64,000 nucleotides of DNA from Enemella evansiae (GCA_017255395.1 JAFKDC010000014.1:1-64000), one strand, 5' to 3'; counted from the stretch's first letter, positions 46,271-55,964 are shown. Made by a program: numbers and translations. The notes: a model not told the origin generated them from the sequence alone.

Positions 46271-47197
46271 TCAGGCGACAGCCGGAATCTCGGCCCGCTC
46301 GACACCCGCGCCGGGCAGCCGGGCCGCGGTGGTTTCATCAACGATCACAACGCGGTAGGCCTCTGGCGCAGCAAAGAGCGCATGCAGCAGGGCGTTGGTC
46401 ATGGCGTGCCCTGCCTTGTCGCCCTCGTAATGGCCGAGGATCGGCAGGCCCGCCAGCGCGAGATCGCCCAGGGCATCGAGCATCTTGTGGCGCACCGCCT
46501 CGTCGGCGTGGCGCAGACCGCCCGGGCTGAGGACCTTGTCCCCGTCCACGACGACGGCATTCTCATAGGTGCCCCCCAGCGCCTTGCCCACCGCACGCAT
46601 GGCGTCGACATCGGCGGCGCGGCAGAAGGTGCGGCTGTCGCAGAGCTCGCGCACGAAGGTGCCGTTGGCAAGGTCGAGCCGCTTGGACTGTTCGCCGATG
46701 GCGGCATCGGGGAAAGCGATGCGGAAATCCATCGACAGCCCGGGCCCCGTCGCCGGGGTCAGGCGGGCCAGCCCGTGCTGGGTGCGCACCTCGACCGGCG
46801 CGATGATCTCAATCGCCATCAGCGGCTTGCCGAGCAGGCGGACGCCCCGGGACACGATCCCGCGCACGAAGGGCGCGGCAGAGCCGTCGAGGATCGGCAC
46901 TTCGGGGCCGTCGATCTCGACAAGAGCGTTGTGCACGCCACAGCCCGCCAGCGCGGCCATCACGTGTTCGATGGTCGAAACCGATACCCCGGCACGGTTG
47001 ACGATGCGCGTGCACAGCGGAGAGACCTCTACCTGGTCCCAGCGGGCCGGGATGCAGGTATCGCCAAGGGCGATATCGGTGCGGCGAAACCGGATACCGT
47101 GATCGGCGGCGGCGGGACGGATGGTCAGCCGGGCGGGTTCGCCGGAGTGCAGACCGACGCCGTCGAAGGATACGGATGAACGCAGGGTGGTTTGCAC
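46271..47197 (-). CDS. lpxC: UDP-3-O-acyl-N-acetylglucosamine deacetylase
   Basis: A 308-residue zinc enzyme that commits UDP-GlcNAc derivatives to lipid A synthesis. Zinc and catalytic residues are in TIEHVMAALAG, the HKMLDALGDL segment and GHYEGDKAGH. It begins MQTTLRSSVSFDGVGLHSG. Translation starts at GTG (47197-47195) behind GGAGG. It sits between ftsZ and bamD but is separated from ftsZ by a strong terminator, so it needs its own promoter, probably in the AT-rich stretch around 47340-47410. Confidence 0.96.
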   Translation of the reverse strand: MQTTLRSSVSFDGVGLHSGEPARLTIRPAAADHGIRFRRTDIALGDTCIPARWDQVEVSPLCTRIVNRAGVSVSTIEHVMAALAGCGVHNALVEIDGPEVPILDGSAAPFVRGIVSRGVRLLGKPLMAIEIIAPVEVRTQHGLARLTPATGPGLSMDFRIAFPDAAIGEQSKRLDLANGTFVRELCDSRTFCRAADVDAMRAVGKALGGTYENAVVVDGDKVLSPGGLRHADEAVRHKMLDALGDLALAGLPILGHYEGDKAGHAMTNALLHALFAAPEAYRVVIVDETTAARLPGAGVERAEIPAVA

Positions 47198-47619
47198 GAC
47201 GAACCTCCGGTTGACCTAGAAAATTCCCCACTCCCCCCACGGAAGTGTGGCCTTGAAGAGTAGATAGGGCATGGGGGGGCAGGCTCTCAAATCAAAGATT
47301 GCAACCAAGTGAAACATCGGCGCGAAGGCCATCGGCAAAACCCCGCCAACGGGCCCGAAGAACCCCATTAAAACACTGAAAATATTACCTTTATTACCCC
47401 TGAAGAGGTGTGGAAAACGGCAGCCATCAGCGCCAGAAAATGCGCGTCACCGTCGCTATCCGACAAATTCACGCCCTTGGTTTCACACAATGCGCGCCCT
47501 GCCTGCTTTGCAGGAAACGGTCCTGCCGCTTCTCTTCGCGGGGAATTCCTTCCGAAAACGGAAGCGCCCCCCGGGATCGTCCGGGGGGCGCCTTTGTTCG
47601 GGTTCCGGCCACTGGCGGG
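47198..47619. other. lpxC upstream region and end of ftsZ transcript
   Basis: About 420 bases without a gene. The ftsZ end holds the terminator at 47564-47591. A short AT-rich block at 47340-47410 (AAAACACTGAAAATATTACC) is the likely lpxC promoter area. Nothing else is recognised. Confidence 0.5.
47564..47591 (-). terminator. Terminator of ftsZ
   Basis: GCGCCCCCCGG-loop of six-CCGGGGGGCGC, a perfect 11-base stem 28 bases after the ftsZ stop. A smaller hairpin, TTCCG-TTTT-CGGAA on the minus strand, follows directly at 47550-47563. Confidence 0.8.
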
Positions 47620-49233
47620 TCAGTTGGCCTGACGGCGCAGGAAGGCGGGGATTTCGATCCGGTCGTCCTCGGCATCCGTATCGTGCTGCTGCACCGGGGC
47701 CGGGGCGGGCCGCGACTGGACGGTCGGCTGCTGGCGGCGCGCCTGCGGCGCCTGCCCGCCGTGGCCCTCGCCCTGGCCGGTCATCCGGCCGATCAGAGAA
47801 TTGACCGAAAAGCGCGGCTTGTCTTCGCTGTGCTGCGGCGCGGGACGGGCGGCGGCCTGCTCTTCACGCTGGCGCGCGGCGGCAGCCTTCAGCCGGTCCA
47901 TCGTCTGCGGGCTCGGCGTACCGGGCGCGGCATTGCGGGGCGCCACATAGTCCTGCGGATCGGCCTCGATGGTGTCCGGCTGCGGGCGGAACTCGGCCAC
48001 CTGCGGCTGGTAGGCGGGCGGCGGCAGGCCGTCGTCCTGAGCCACCGGCTCGGGCTGGTAATGTTGCTGCGGCTCTTCGTACTCCGCCGCCTCTTCCATG
48101 CCCGAGAACAGCGTGGGCTCGGGTTCCGGCGCAGGTGCGGGCGCCTGAGCGGCAACCGGTGCGGGCTGCGGCGCGGGCGCCGCGGCTTCGGGCTGAGCCG
48201 TCTCGGTCGACTGCGGCAGCGGCGTGCGCAGCGAACGGCGCGGCACCGGCATGTCGCCGACGTTGTCGGAGGCATCGATGCCGGTCGCCACGACGGACAC
48301 GCGCATCCGGCCGCCCATGCTTTCGTCCAGCGTCGAGCCGACGATGATGTTGGCGTCCTGGTCGACCTGCTCGCGGATGCAGTTCGCGGCTTCGTCCAGT
48401 TCGAAGAGGGTCAGGTCGTGGCCGCCGGTGATGTTGATCAGCACGCCCTTGGCGCCCTTGAGGCTGATCTCGTCCAGCAGCGGGTTCGCTATAGCCTTCT
48501 CGGCCGCCTGGATCGCGCGCTCTTCGCCCTCGGCCTCGCCGGTGCCCATCATCGCCTTGCCCATCTCGTCCATCACCGCGCGGACGTCGGCGAAGTCGAG
48601 GTTGATCAGGCCCGGGCGAACCATCAGGTCGGTCACACCCTTCACGCCCTGATACAGGACGTCGTCGGCCATCGAGAAGGCATCGGTGAAGGTGGTCTTT
48701 TCGTTGGCAAGGCGGAACAGGTTCTGGTTCGGAATGATGATCAGGGTGTCGACCATCTTTTGCAGGGTCTCGACGCCCTCTTCCGCCTGCTTCATCCGCT
48801 TGGCGCCCTCGAACTGGAAGGGCTTGGTCACGACGCCGACGGTCAGCACGCCCAGCTCACGCGCGGCCTGCGCGATGATCGGCGCGGCGCCGGTGCCGGT
48901 GCCGCCACCCATGCCTGCGGTGATGAAGCACATATGCGCCCCGGCAAGGTGGTCGACGATCTGCTCGATGCTCTCTTCGGCGGCGGCGGCACCGACAGAG
49001 GGGCGCGCGCCCGCGCCCAGTCCCTCGGTCACCTTCACGCCCAGCTGCACGCGGCTGGCGGCCTGGCTTTGTTGCAGCGCCTGCGCATCGGTGTTGGCGA
49101 CAACGAAATCGACACCCTCGAGGTTCTTGTCGATCATGTTGTTGACGGCATTGCCGCCTGCCCCGCCCACGCCGAAGACCGTGATACGAGGTTTCAGTTC
49201 GTCCTGTCCGGGCATGGAGAGGTTCAGTGCCAT
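47620..49233 (-). CDS. ftsZ: Cell division GTPase FtsZ
   Basis: A 537-residue tubulin homologue that forms the division ring. The GTP-binding loop GGGTGTG is at residues 109-115 and the T7 catalytic loop NLDFAD at 211-216. After the core (to about 320) comes a long disordered linker rich in A, P, Q and E (about 325-520), as in many alphaproteobacteria. The conserved C-terminal peptide [13 protein letters not shown] binds FtsA and other partners. The start at 49233 gives MALNLSMPG. It is separated from ftsA by a methyltransferase gene and a 492-base region, so it probably has its own promoter. Confidence 0.98.
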   Translation of the reverse strand: MALNLSMPGQDELKPRITVFGVGGAGGNAVNNMIDKNLEGVDFVVANTDAQALQQSQAASRVQLGVKVTEGLGAGARPSVGAAAAEESIEQIVDHLAGAHMCFITAGMGGGTGTGAAPIIAQAARELGVLTVGVVTKPFQFEGAKRMKQAEEGVETLQKMVDTLIIIPNQNLFRLANEKTTFTDAFSMADDVLYQGVKGVTDLMVRPGLINLDFADVRAVMDEMGKAMMGTGEAEGEERAIQAAEKAIANPLLDEISLKGAKGVLINITGGHDLTLFELDEAANCIREQVDQDANIIVGSTLDESMGGRMRVSVVATGIDASDNVGDMPVPRRSLRTPLPQSTETAQPEAAAPAPQPAPVAAQAPAPAPEPEPTLFSGMEEAAEYEEPQQHYQPEPVAQDDGLPPPAYQPQVAEFRPQPDTIEADPQDYVAPRNAAPGTPSPQTMDRLKAAAARQREEQAAARPAPQHSEDKPRFSVNSLIGRMTGQGEGHGGQAPQARRQQPTVQSRPAPAPVQQHDTDAEDDRIEIPAFLRRQAN

Positions 49234-49725
49234 GATATGTCCGCCTGTGTCTTTGTCACCCAACTGCCGGACCTGTCGTCGGCCCGTTATTGTCAACTCT
49301 AGCCGCTGTTAACGCGGGCGTCACCAGAAAAACAGCAGTTTTCTACCAAATCGGCCACATTCCTGCCGCATTTCCGCGAGTTTTCGCCGAGACCGCCATA
49401 TCGGGTATTTGCGGGCGCCCGGGACACAAGCATGCCGACAGAGGCCGCGAGACCTGCGGTGCTTTCCAGTCAGTCCAATGGGGGGTCTGCCCGACCCGTG
49501 TCAGCCTCGAATTGCCCCTCTGCGGAGGTGTTATGCACATAGTAATCCACAGGCCCCCAAAGGTCACGCCCGAAAATGCGGAAAGACGTCCATTGCCGCG
49601 CCTTCCGTATCGTCAGCCGGCCCGCCAGCGCGGGGCCATCCCGTGCCGTGAAGACGCCCATCGGCAGAGGACCGACCTTCGGCAGATGACGATACGCCCG
49701 CCAGTGGTCCCGCGAGGAGGAAGGT
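49234..49725. promoter_or_regulatory. ftsZ control region with paired DnaA-box-like sites
   Basis: A 492-base gene-free region ahead of ftsZ. TTGACA on the minus strand (49291-49296) could be a -35 element. At 49531-49539 lies TTATGCACA, a full match to the DnaA box TTATNCACA, and four bases on at 49543-49551 TAATCCACA, one mismatch from TTATCCACA. Both have the same orientation. No CcrM GANTC site was seen. Confidence 0.45.
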
Positions 49726-50403
49726 TTACACAGCCTCCGCGTCGGTTCTCTGCAGGACGAAAAGCCATGCCGGGATGTTCTTGTTGGCCTTGGCCTCGAC
49801 CTCGATGATGTCGGCCAGCGCGTAGCGGCCCCGCCCCCACTGGAAGATCAGGTAGGGCATCACCATGGGATGCGCGCCGAAGGGGTCCTTGGCCCCGGCC
49901 TCCTGCGCGGAATGGCCCATGGTGTGCTCGATGTAGATGCAGCCCTTCGGCTGGATTTGCCGGGCCCAGCTGGCCAGCGCCTTTTGCGGCTCCATCGCCT
50001 GATCCAGAGAGTTGGTATAGACAAAGTCGAACCGCCCCTCCCACTCGGGGTTCGGATCGTGGAAATCCCAGGTCACCATGTGGTCGAACTGCGTCGCGGT
50101 GTCCGAGATGTCGGTTCCGATCACGTCGCCGTCCAGGGCCCTGCGCAGATGCGCGACCTCAAAGCCGTTGCGGGCACCGTGGCAGATGCCGCTCTGGCCC
50201 AGCCCGCGCGCCCGCAGGTCCGCCACCACGCGGTCGAGCACGGTTTCATCCGCCCAGACCTTGTCCAGCTTGCGCTTGTTGTGGTGGATCTGCGTCTTGC
50301 GATACTCGTCGTAACCGCCCGGATAGTCATGCAGGTAAACCGCCTGATCGGACCGATCCGGGGTCCTGCCGCTTTTACCAAGCAGCTTCTTGAGAAAACT
50401 CAT
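49726..50403 (-). CDS. Class I SAM-dependent methyltransferase between ftsA and ftsZ
   Basis: A 225-residue soluble protein. The SAM-binding region reads GICHGARNGFEVAHLRRAL (motif I variant), then DVIGTDISDTA (acidic ribose-binding residue) and RFDFVYTNSLDQAMEPQKAL, with GCIYIEHTMGHS further on. The N-terminal 20 residues are basic (FLKKLLGKSGRTPDR). The substrate is unknown. It reads in the same direction as ftsA, 15 bases after it, so it should be cotranscribed. This position inside ftsQAZ is not part of the usual cluster. Confidence 0.8.
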   Translation of the reverse strand: MSFLKKLLGKSGRTPDRSDQAVYLHDYPGGYDEYRKTQIHHNKRKLDKVWADETVLDRVVADLRARGLGQSGICHGARNGFEVAHLRRALDGDVIGTDISDTATQFDHMVTWDFHDPNPEWEGRFDFVYTNSLDQAMEPQKALASWARQIQPKGCIYIEHTMGHSAQEAGAKDPFGAHPMVMPYLIFQWGRGRYALADIIEVEAKANKNIPAWLFVLQRTDAEAV

Positions 50404-50418
50404 CTGAACAGCACCTTG

Positions 50419-51747
50419 TTACCAGTTCTCGCGGAACCACTGCACGGCACGCTTCAGGCTGCGCGCGGGCAGCCGGTCGACCGGCAGTTCGAAGTCCCAC
50501 CATTCGTCCTGCGGATGCGCCGCGAAAAGGCACAGCCCCACCGCACTGGCAAAGCCCGGCCCGGTGGCCGCCTGCGGCAGGCCATGTACGCGCAGCGGGC
50601 GGCCAAGGCGCACCTGCTGGCCGAGGATCTTGGAGGCGAGGCCATCAAGTCCAGGGATCTGGCTGGCCGCGCCGGTCAGCACAATCTGCTGGCTGGGCAG
50701 GTGGTCGAAGCCAGCCGCATCCAGCCGCACGCGCACCTCTTCGAGGATCTCCTCGACACGCGGACGCATGATGCCGATCAGCTCGGCGCGGCTGACGGTG
50801 CGGCGGTCGTGTTCCCAGTCGCCGGTCTCGCCGCCGGTCTCGATCATCTCGCGGTCGTCCATCCCGGTGGCGACAACGCCGCCGTAGAAGGTCTTGATGC
50901 GCTCGGCGGTGGCCATCGGCACCTGAAGCCCCATGGAGATATCCGAAGTGACGTGGTCGCCGCCCATCCGCACCGTATCGGCATAGATCATGTGCTTCTT
51001 GATGAAGATCGACAGGCCCGTGGCCCCGCCGCCCATGTCGATGCAGGCCGCGCCCAGTTCCTGTTCGTCCTCGACCAGCGCCGAGATGCCCGAGACATAG
51101 GCGGAAGAGGCCAGACCGGCCAGTTCCAGATCGCAGCGCTTGACGCAATAGGCGAGGTTCTGGATCGCCTGCGCGTCGACGGTCAGCATGTGCATATCAC
51201 ACGACAGCTCGTTGCCGATCTGCCCGCGCGGGTCGATCAGGCCGGATCGATGGTCCAGCGCGAAGTTCACCGGCTGCGCGTGCAGCACCTCGCGCCCGTG
51301 GCCGAAATCCGGCGCGTCGCAGGCCGAGAGCACCCGGGCCACGTCCTGCTCGTCCACCGTGGTGCCCATGACCTCGACCTGCCCGGCCAGCCCGTAGCTG
51401 CGCGGCTCGGCACCCGAGAAGGCGGCGATGACATGGTCGACCCGGATGCCCGCCATCTTCTGCGCCGCCTGCACGGCGGTGCGGATCGCGCGCTCGGTCT
51501 CGCTCATCGAGTGGATCTCGCCGAAGCGCACCCCCCGCGACCGCGTGGTCGCCGCGCCGATCACCCGAAAGCCGGACTGCCCGGCCAGCGACCCGATGCC
51601 GTCGTCACTGGGGTCGGTCCCGTCGAAGCGCAGCACGAGGCAGGCGATTTTCGAAGAGCCCACGTCGAGGATCGCCACGACACCGCGCTGCATGGCGGCG
51701 CGGCGCATGTTCCGCATGGCCCTTTGGGATTCGTACAGCTCGATCAT
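50419..51747 (-). CDS. ftsA: Cell division protein FtsA
   Basis: A 442-residue actin-like ATPase that links FtsZ filaments to the membrane. Phosphate-binding loops are AILDVGSSKIACLVLRF and ACIDMGGGATGLSIFIKK, with the SHS2-like 1C subdomain between (residues about 95-180) and the connect/adenosine region IVLTGAASQIPGLDGLA. The C-terminal helix (SLKRAVQWFRENW) is the amphipathic membrane anchor. The start at 51747 is two bases after the ftsQ stop. Intact. Confidence 0.97.
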   Translation of the reverse strand: MIELYESQRAMRNMRRAAMQRGVVAILDVGSSKIACLVLRFDGTDPSDDGIGSLAGQSGFRVIGAATTRSRGVRFGEIHSMSETERAIRTAVQAAQKMAGIRVDHVIAAFSGAEPRSYGLAGQVEVMGTTVDEQDVARVLSACDAPDFGHGREVLHAQPVNFALDHRSGLIDPRGQIGNELSCDMHMLTVDAQAIQNLAYCVKRCDLELAGLASSAYVSGISALVEDEQELGAACIDMGGGATGLSIFIKKHMIYADTVRMGGDHVTSDISMGLQVPMATAERIKTFYGGVVATGMDDREMIETGGETGDWEHDRRTVSRAELIGIMRPRVEEILEEVRVRLDAAGFDHLPSQQIVLTGAASQIPGLDGLASKILGQQVRLGRPLRVHGLPQAATGPGFASAVGLCLFAAHPQDEWWDFELPVDRLPARSLKRAVQWFRENW

Positions 51748-51749
51748 TG

Positions 51750-52736
51750 TTATTGGTCCCCACCGGCTTTGGATGCCTTGACGCGCCAGAGTTCCTGCAA
51801 GGCGTCGTCGCTCAATCTGATGGTCGGGCGATGCGGCAGCCGAAGATCGACCGCCAGCAGATCGCGCGACAGAAGTTTGACATGCGGCGCCAGCGCCAGC
51901 GCCGTCACATGCTCCAGCGCCCGCACGGCACCGTTCTCGGGCAGAAGGATGCGCTGATCCCGGTCCAGCACCGCGTCCCAGCGCCGGGCGCCCATGCGCT
52001 CGAAGCCGCGCAGCCGCCCCTGCAGGGGTTCCGCCGCCCGATACAGCGCCAGCGCCTCGGAAACGACCTCGCGCATGCTTAGCCGCAACGCCTCGGCGCG
52101 CCGCCGGTCCGCATCGGACAGCGTCGCCGAGCGCGCCGCCAGAAGCGCCGCATCCTCGGGACGCAGGATGTCGCCCGCGATGACCGGCAGGTCGGCATGC
52201 TCCATCCGGCTGCCCGCCGGTCCCACGGTGACCCCCTCCTCGTCCAGCAGGAACAGCCCGTCCGCGGCGCGCCACAACACCACCGGCTGCCGCTCGACCA
52301 CGTCCACCTGCAGGACACCGCTCTGCCGGATGCGCAGATCGGCCGAGCGGACCGCGTCCAGCGCCGCCACCCGGGCCTGCATCTCGGGCAGGTCCAGCTC
52401 GAAAGAGCTGATCGGGAAGTCGACCGGGATCTCGGCCCGGATCGCCTGGGCCACCGGCACAGAGGCGCCGTCGACCGCCATCAGCTTGACCTGAAACTCG
52501 GGGCGGTTGTGCACCGCCGCCTGCACGTCGCTGATCATCAGGTTGAAGGCCTCGCGGTTGGCCTCGGTCGAAAACCACAGCGAGGCGCCGCCGAAACACA
52601 GCGCGAAGGGCAGCCCGACCCGCAGGGTGAAGCGGAACAGCGGCGTCAGCATCAACCGCTCCATCCGGTAGCGCATGCGCGAGACACGCGGGTCCAGCCG
52701 CGCCATCTGCGGCCCGTCGTGGTTCACCTCGACCAT
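51750..52736 (-). CDS. ftsQ: Cell division protein FtsQ
   Basis: A 328-residue bitopic membrane protein of the divisome. A basic cytoplasmic tail is followed by one transmembrane segment (about residues 36-56, LFRFTLRVGLPFALCFGGASLWF), a POTRA domain (VKLMAVDGASVPVAQAI...) and the FtsQ beta domain (VVERQPVVLWRAADG...LPVIAGD). It recruits FtsL/FtsB. The start at 52736 is chosen for MVEVNHDG; an internal ATG (MARLDPRVSR) is also possible. Upstream are two tandem TATTT repeats. Confidence 0.94.
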   Translation of the reverse strand: MVEVNHDGPQMARLDPRVSRMRYRMERLMLTPLFRFTLRVGLPFALCFGGASLWFSTEANREAFNLMISDVQAAVHNRPEFQVKLMAVDGASVPVAQAIRAEIPVDFPISSFELDLPEMQARVAALDAVRSADLRIRQSGVLQVDVVERQPVVLWRAADGLFLLDEEGVTVGPAGSRMEHADLPVIAGDILRPEDAALLAARSATLSDADRRRAEALRLSMREVVSEALALYRAAEPLQGRLRGFERMGARRWDAVLDRDQRILLPENGAVRALEHVTALALAPHVKLLSRDLLAVDLRLPHRPTIRLSDDALQELWRVKASKAGGDQ

Positions 52737-52826
52737 GCCGCACCCCCGCTCACTGGCCCGACCGGACCGACACGCAGCCGGATGGCCGGCCCGCACAGCA
52801 CCCGCACGCCGATCGAGCGCCCTGTC

Positions 52827-52860
52827 CCGTTTCTTCTTGGGACAAATACCGAAAAGCCGC
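52827..52860 (-). repeat. Dispersed TATTT/AGAAG intergenic repeat, copy 6
   Basis: Minus-strand reading: CTTTTCGGTATTTGT then CCCAAGAAGAAACGGG. First of two copies in the ddl-ftsQ spacer. Confidence 0.6.
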
Positions 52861-52901
52861 CGCTGCCCCGCAGCACCGCCTCGAGCCGGGACGCGAGACC
52901 T

Positions 52902-52932
52902 GTGCTTCTTCTCTGCACAAATACTCCCTTGG
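52902..52932 (-). repeat. Dispersed TATTT/AGAAG intergenic repeat, copy 7
   Basis: Minus-strand reading: CAAGGGAGTATTTGTG then CAGAGAAGAAGCACA. Second copy in the ddl-ftsQ spacer, 41 bases from copy 6, same orientation. Confidence 0.55.
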
Positions 52933-52956
52933 CCCGGCCGGCCCCGGACGCAGCGC

Positions 52957-53871
52957 TCAGCGATCGCATGAGGCATCCTCCACCATCCAGGCGCAGAACT
53001 GGCCGAAGCTCAGGCCGACCAGCCCGGCGTGCTCGGGCGAAAGCGAGGTCGGCGTCATGCCCGGCTGGGTGTTGGTCTCCAGCAGGATCAGCCCGTCCAG
53101 GCCCCTGTCCTCGTCCCAGCGGAAATCGGTGCGCGATACGCCCCGGCACCCCAGCGCCCGATGCGCGCGCAGCGCGTAGTCGAGGCAGGCCTCGGCGATC
53201 TCGGCGGGGATCTCGGCGGGGCAGACGTGGCGCGACCCGCCCGCCTTGTACTTGGCGTCGTAGTCGTACCAGCCATCGGTCACGATATCGGTCACCCCAA
53301 GCGCGCGGTCGCCCATGACCGTGGTGGTCAGTTCCCGGCCGGGCGCGAAGGCCTCGACCATGACCACCCCGGGCATGTCCTCGGACAGGCGCGGCGGCGT
53401 GTTGGTGCCCTTGTCGACAAGGTAGACACCCACCGAAGAGCCTTCGTTGTAGGGTTTCACCACATAGGGCGGTTCCATGACGTGCCGCGCCATGACCTCG
53501 GCCTTGTCGGCCAGAAGGCTGTTGCAGACCGGCAGACCGGCGGCGCGGTAGACCTGCTTGGTCCGCTCCTTGTCCATGGCCAGCGCCGAGGCCAGCACGC
53601 CGGAATGGGTGTAGGGCAGCCGCAGCCACTCCAGCATGCCCTGCACGCAGCCGTCCTCGCCCCAGCGCCCGTGCAGCGCGTTGAAGACCACGTCGGGCTT
53701 CAGCGCCTGCAACCGGGCGACCAGGTCCGGCCCGGCATCCACCTCGGTGACATCATATCCTTCGCCCCTCAGGGCGGCGGCACATTCCCGACCGGAAACC
53801 AGCGAGACCTCGCGTTCAGCCGAGGGTCCGCCCTTCAATACCGCCACCTTCGGGAGTGTCCTGCTCGACAT
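52957..53871 (-). CDS. ddl: D-alanine--D-alanine ligase
   Basis: A 304-residue ATP-grasp ligase that makes D-Ala-D-Ala for the peptidoglycan stem peptide. Signatures are [17 protein letters not shown] (N-terminus), [15 protein letters not shown], the grasp loop [14 protein letters not shown] and the Mg-binding end [15 protein letters not shown]. Length matches DdlB. The start at 53871 gives [15 protein letters not shown]. It follows murB by 175 bases and precedes ftsQ, the standard dcw order. Confidence 0.97.
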   Translation of the reverse strand: MSSRTLPKVAVLKGGPSAEREVSLVSGRECAAALRGEGYDVTEVDAGPDLVARLQALKPDVVFNALHGRWGEDGCVQGMLEWLRLPYTHSGVLASALAMDKERTKQVYRAAGLPVCNSLLADKAEVMARHVMEPPYVVKPYNEGSSVGVYLVDKGTNTPPRLSEDMPGVVMVEAFAPGRELTTTVMGDRALGVTDIVTDGWYDYDAKYKAGGSRHVCPAEIPAEIAEACLDYALRAHRALGCRGVSRTDFRWDEDRGLDGLILLETNTQPGMTPTSLSPEHAGLVGLSFGQFCAWMVEDASCDR

Positions 53872-54046
53872 CCCAAACCGCCTCTTCCGGCGCAACGACC
53901 GTTCCGTCGCTGCGCACTTCTATGCAGCTTATATGGTGCTGCCTGTCTTCTGCCGGGGCCGTTTTCCGGCCCATTTTTTCGTCCGGACCGCGTGGGGTCC
54001 GACCTTGTCAGGGCCGGTTTCGGCCCAATTTTGGCGGGTCGCGCAG

Positions 54047-54967
54047 TTATCCTGCTTCGCCGACCCGCATGATTTCCCAGTGTAACTCTATTCCGCTGTG
54101 TTGGAAAACCCTTTTTCGCACTTCCTCGCCAAGTGATTCGAGGTCCGCCGCCGTGGCGCCCCCGGCGTTGACAAGGAAGTTCGAATGCTTCGGGCTCATC
54201 TGCGCGCCGCCCAGCGTGGCACCGCGCATTCCCGCCTCATCGATGACCTTCCAGGCCTTCAGATCGTGCACGTCATCCGCCCGCCCGGTCGAGGAGAACC
54301 CCGCCGGGTTGCGAAAGGTACTGCCGGCGGTGCGGTCCTTGGTGGGCTGGGTCTCGTCGCGCTTCTTCAGCTGCGCCTCCATGCGCGTGGCCAGCGCGGC
54401 GGGATCGCCCGGCGCACCCTCGAAGACCGCCTCGACGATCACCGCGCCCTCGGGCAGGCTGCTCTGCCGGTACTGCAGGTCCAGCGCGGCGGCGTCCAGC
54501 ACCGCCTCGCGACCGTCGCGCAGCACCACCGTCACCGCCTTGAGGTGATCGGCGGTATAGGTGCCGTAGCATCCGGCGTTCATGCGCACGGCGCCGCCGA
54601 TGCTGCCGGGGATGGTGCGCAGGAAGGTCAGGTCGACGCCCGCCTCGGCGGCGCGCTTGGCCACATGGGCGTCCAGCGCCGCGGCGCCCACGGTGACCCG
54701 CCTGCCCTCGACCGCGATCCCGTTGAAGCCCCGGCCCAGGCGGATGACCACGGCCCGCAGCCCGCCGTCCCGCACGATCAGGTTGGACCCGACACCCATC
54801 GGAAAGACCGGCACCGAGGGGTCCAGCGCCGCCAGGAAGGCCTTCAGGTCCTCGCGGTCGACGGGCTGGAACAGCCAGTCGGCGGGACCGCCGACGCGCA
54901 GCCAGGTCAGGTCGTTCAGGGGACGGTCGGGGGTCAGCCGGCCACGGGTCTGGGGCATCTGGATCAT
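54047..54967 (-). CDS. murB: UDP-N-acetylmuramate dehydrogenase
   Basis: A 306-residue FAD/NADPH enzyme that reduces UDP-GlcNAc-enolpyruvate to UDP-MurNAc. FAD-site motifs are [14 protein letters not shown] and [17 protein letters not shown]. The catalytic serine lies in TAGSTFRNP, with [15 protein letters not shown] as the type-II-like C-terminal feature. It begins [11 protein letters not shown]. It is intact and lies between the small membrane gene and ddl, all in one direction. Confidence 0.97.
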   Translation of the reverse strand: MIQMPQTRGRLTPDRPLNDLTWLRVGGPADWLFQPVDREDLKAFLAALDPSVPVFPMGVGSNLIVRDGGLRAVVIRLGRGFNGIAVEGRRVTVGAAALDAHVAKRAAEAGVDLTFLRTIPGSIGGAVRMNAGCYGTYTADHLKAVTVVLRDGREAVLDAAALDLQYRQSSLPEGAVIVEAVFEGAPGDPAALATRMEAQLKKRDETQPTKDRTAGSTFRNPAGFSSTGRADDVHDLKAWKVIDEAGMRGATLGGAQMSPKHSNFLVNAGGATAADLESLGEEVRKRVFQHSGIELHWEIMRVGEAG

Positions 54968-55099
54968 GCGCTTGTGCTACGCCGCCGGACGCGGCAGGGC
55001 AAGCCCGGGCGGCGGGGACCCGCGCGACCGGATCGGGCAGGCCACCTGGAGGCGGGAAGACCTGTCCGGGCACGGCGCCGCGATGCCGGGGTCGCCGGG

Positions 55100-55372
55100 C
55101 TACGCCGCCTGCCGGGCGCCCGGGTCGAACCGGCCCGCCAGCGCGCCGAGGCCAAGCGCGACGAGGCCCGGCAGCACCGCGCCCCAGATCAGCAGGGTGT
55201 AAAGCAGAACGTCGAGCCCGGGCGTGGTGGCCTCGCGCCAGAAGGCCCAGCCACCCAGCGCCACCAGCAGGGCGGCCAGTCCGGCCAGCACGTCGCCCCG
55301 CCCCCGGGACATCGCCTGATGTCCCGCGATGAGGGCCAGGAAGAAGGCTGCAAACGGTACGGAAAGAAGCAT
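55100..55372 (-). CDS. Small hydrophobic protein in the dcw cluster
   Basis: A 90-residue protein with two or three transmembrane segments (LLSVPFAAFFLALIAGHQA, VLAGLAALLVALGGWAFW, VLLYTLLIWGAVLPGLVALGLGAL). No named domain is recognised. It is supported by position between DUF2484 and murB, by strong codon bias and by hydrophobic periodicity. The start at 55372 follows a weak site. The upstream 343 bases carry two TTCGAA-centred palindromes. Confidence 0.6.
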   Translation of the reverse strand: MLLSVPFAAFFLALIAGHQAMSRGRGDVLAGLAALLVALGGWAFWREATTPGLDVLLYTLLIWGAVLPGLVALGLGALAGRFDPGARQAA

Positions 55373-55486
55373 GGCGGCAATCCCTTCGATGTCGGGATAA
55401 CTTTGCGTCAGCCGCGCCGGTTCCCATAGTCCGGTATCCCGGACCCCCGCGCCCGGCGGGATGCGCATGCGGTTGCGACCGGGACC

Positions 55487-55508
55487 GAAGCGGCTTCGAA
55501 GCCGCTTC
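55487..55508. repeat. TTCGAA-centred palindrome, copy A
   Basis: An exact 22-base palindrome with half-site GAAGCGGCTTC. Copy B is 82 bases further on, and a related palindrome (half-site AAAGCCGCTTC) follows cobS at 28730. Confidence 0.65.
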
Positions 55509-55590
55509 AGCGCCGCGCGGCAGGGCGCCCGAGCGCGCCACGACACAGGGCTTCACAGGCCCGAAGCGATGCCGGTGGCCGCCGGGCGGG

Positions 55591-55610
55591 AAGCGGCTTC
55601 GAAGCCGCTT
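55591..55610. repeat. TTCGAA-centred palindrome, copy B
   Basis: An exact 20-base palindrome with half-site AAGCGGCTTC, identical in its core to copy A at 55487-55508. Confidence 0.65.
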
Positions 55611-55715
55611 TCAAACCGCCGAGACCACGCTTTGCGGCCCGGCTGCACCGGAGAGCGGATCGCCCGCGCGGGACGGATCACCCGCCAAGCCCCCTGACCC
55701 GAGGTCAGACCCCGC

Positions 55716-55964
55716 TCAGCCTGTCGTGCGCCGCTTTACCCATGCACCGAGATAGCGCAGGGGCCAGCGCAGGATGCTCATCCCCGCAAATAGCACGATC
55801 AGCCCGATCCACGGACCGTTCTGGTAGGTGACATAGCCCAGCAGCGGGATGCCCATCCCGATCAGCCAATAGGCCCGGGTCCAGTGATTGTCTCTCGAGG
55901 GGAGAATTGCCAAGATATTGGCCGCCACCGCCCAGAGGCAGGCCAACATGAGTGAGATGGTCAT
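55716..55964 (-). CDS. DUF2484 family membrane protein
   Basis: An 82-residue protein with two or three transmembrane segments (ISLMLACLWAVAANILAILP, AYWLIGMGIPLLGYVTY, WIGLIVLFAGMSIL), then RWPLRYLGAWVKRR. It matches the DUF2484 family seen in the dcw cluster of Rhodobacterales between murC and murB. Its role in wall synthesis is untested. The start at 55964 follows AGGAAAGGGACGGCC. It lies after the murC terminator, so it begins a new transcript unless read-through occurs. Confidence 0.88.
   Translation of the reverse strand: MTISLMLACLWAVAANILAILPSRDNHWTRAYWLIGMGIPLLGYVTYQNGPWIGLIVLFAGMSILRWPLRYLGAWVKRRTTG

Larger units (their letters stand above)
55373..55715. other. Gene-free stretch with two palindromic elements
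   Basis: About 340 bases between DUF2484 and the small membrane gene. No gene is recognised. It contains two near-identical palindromes (55487-55508 and 55591-55610). Confidence 0.5.
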
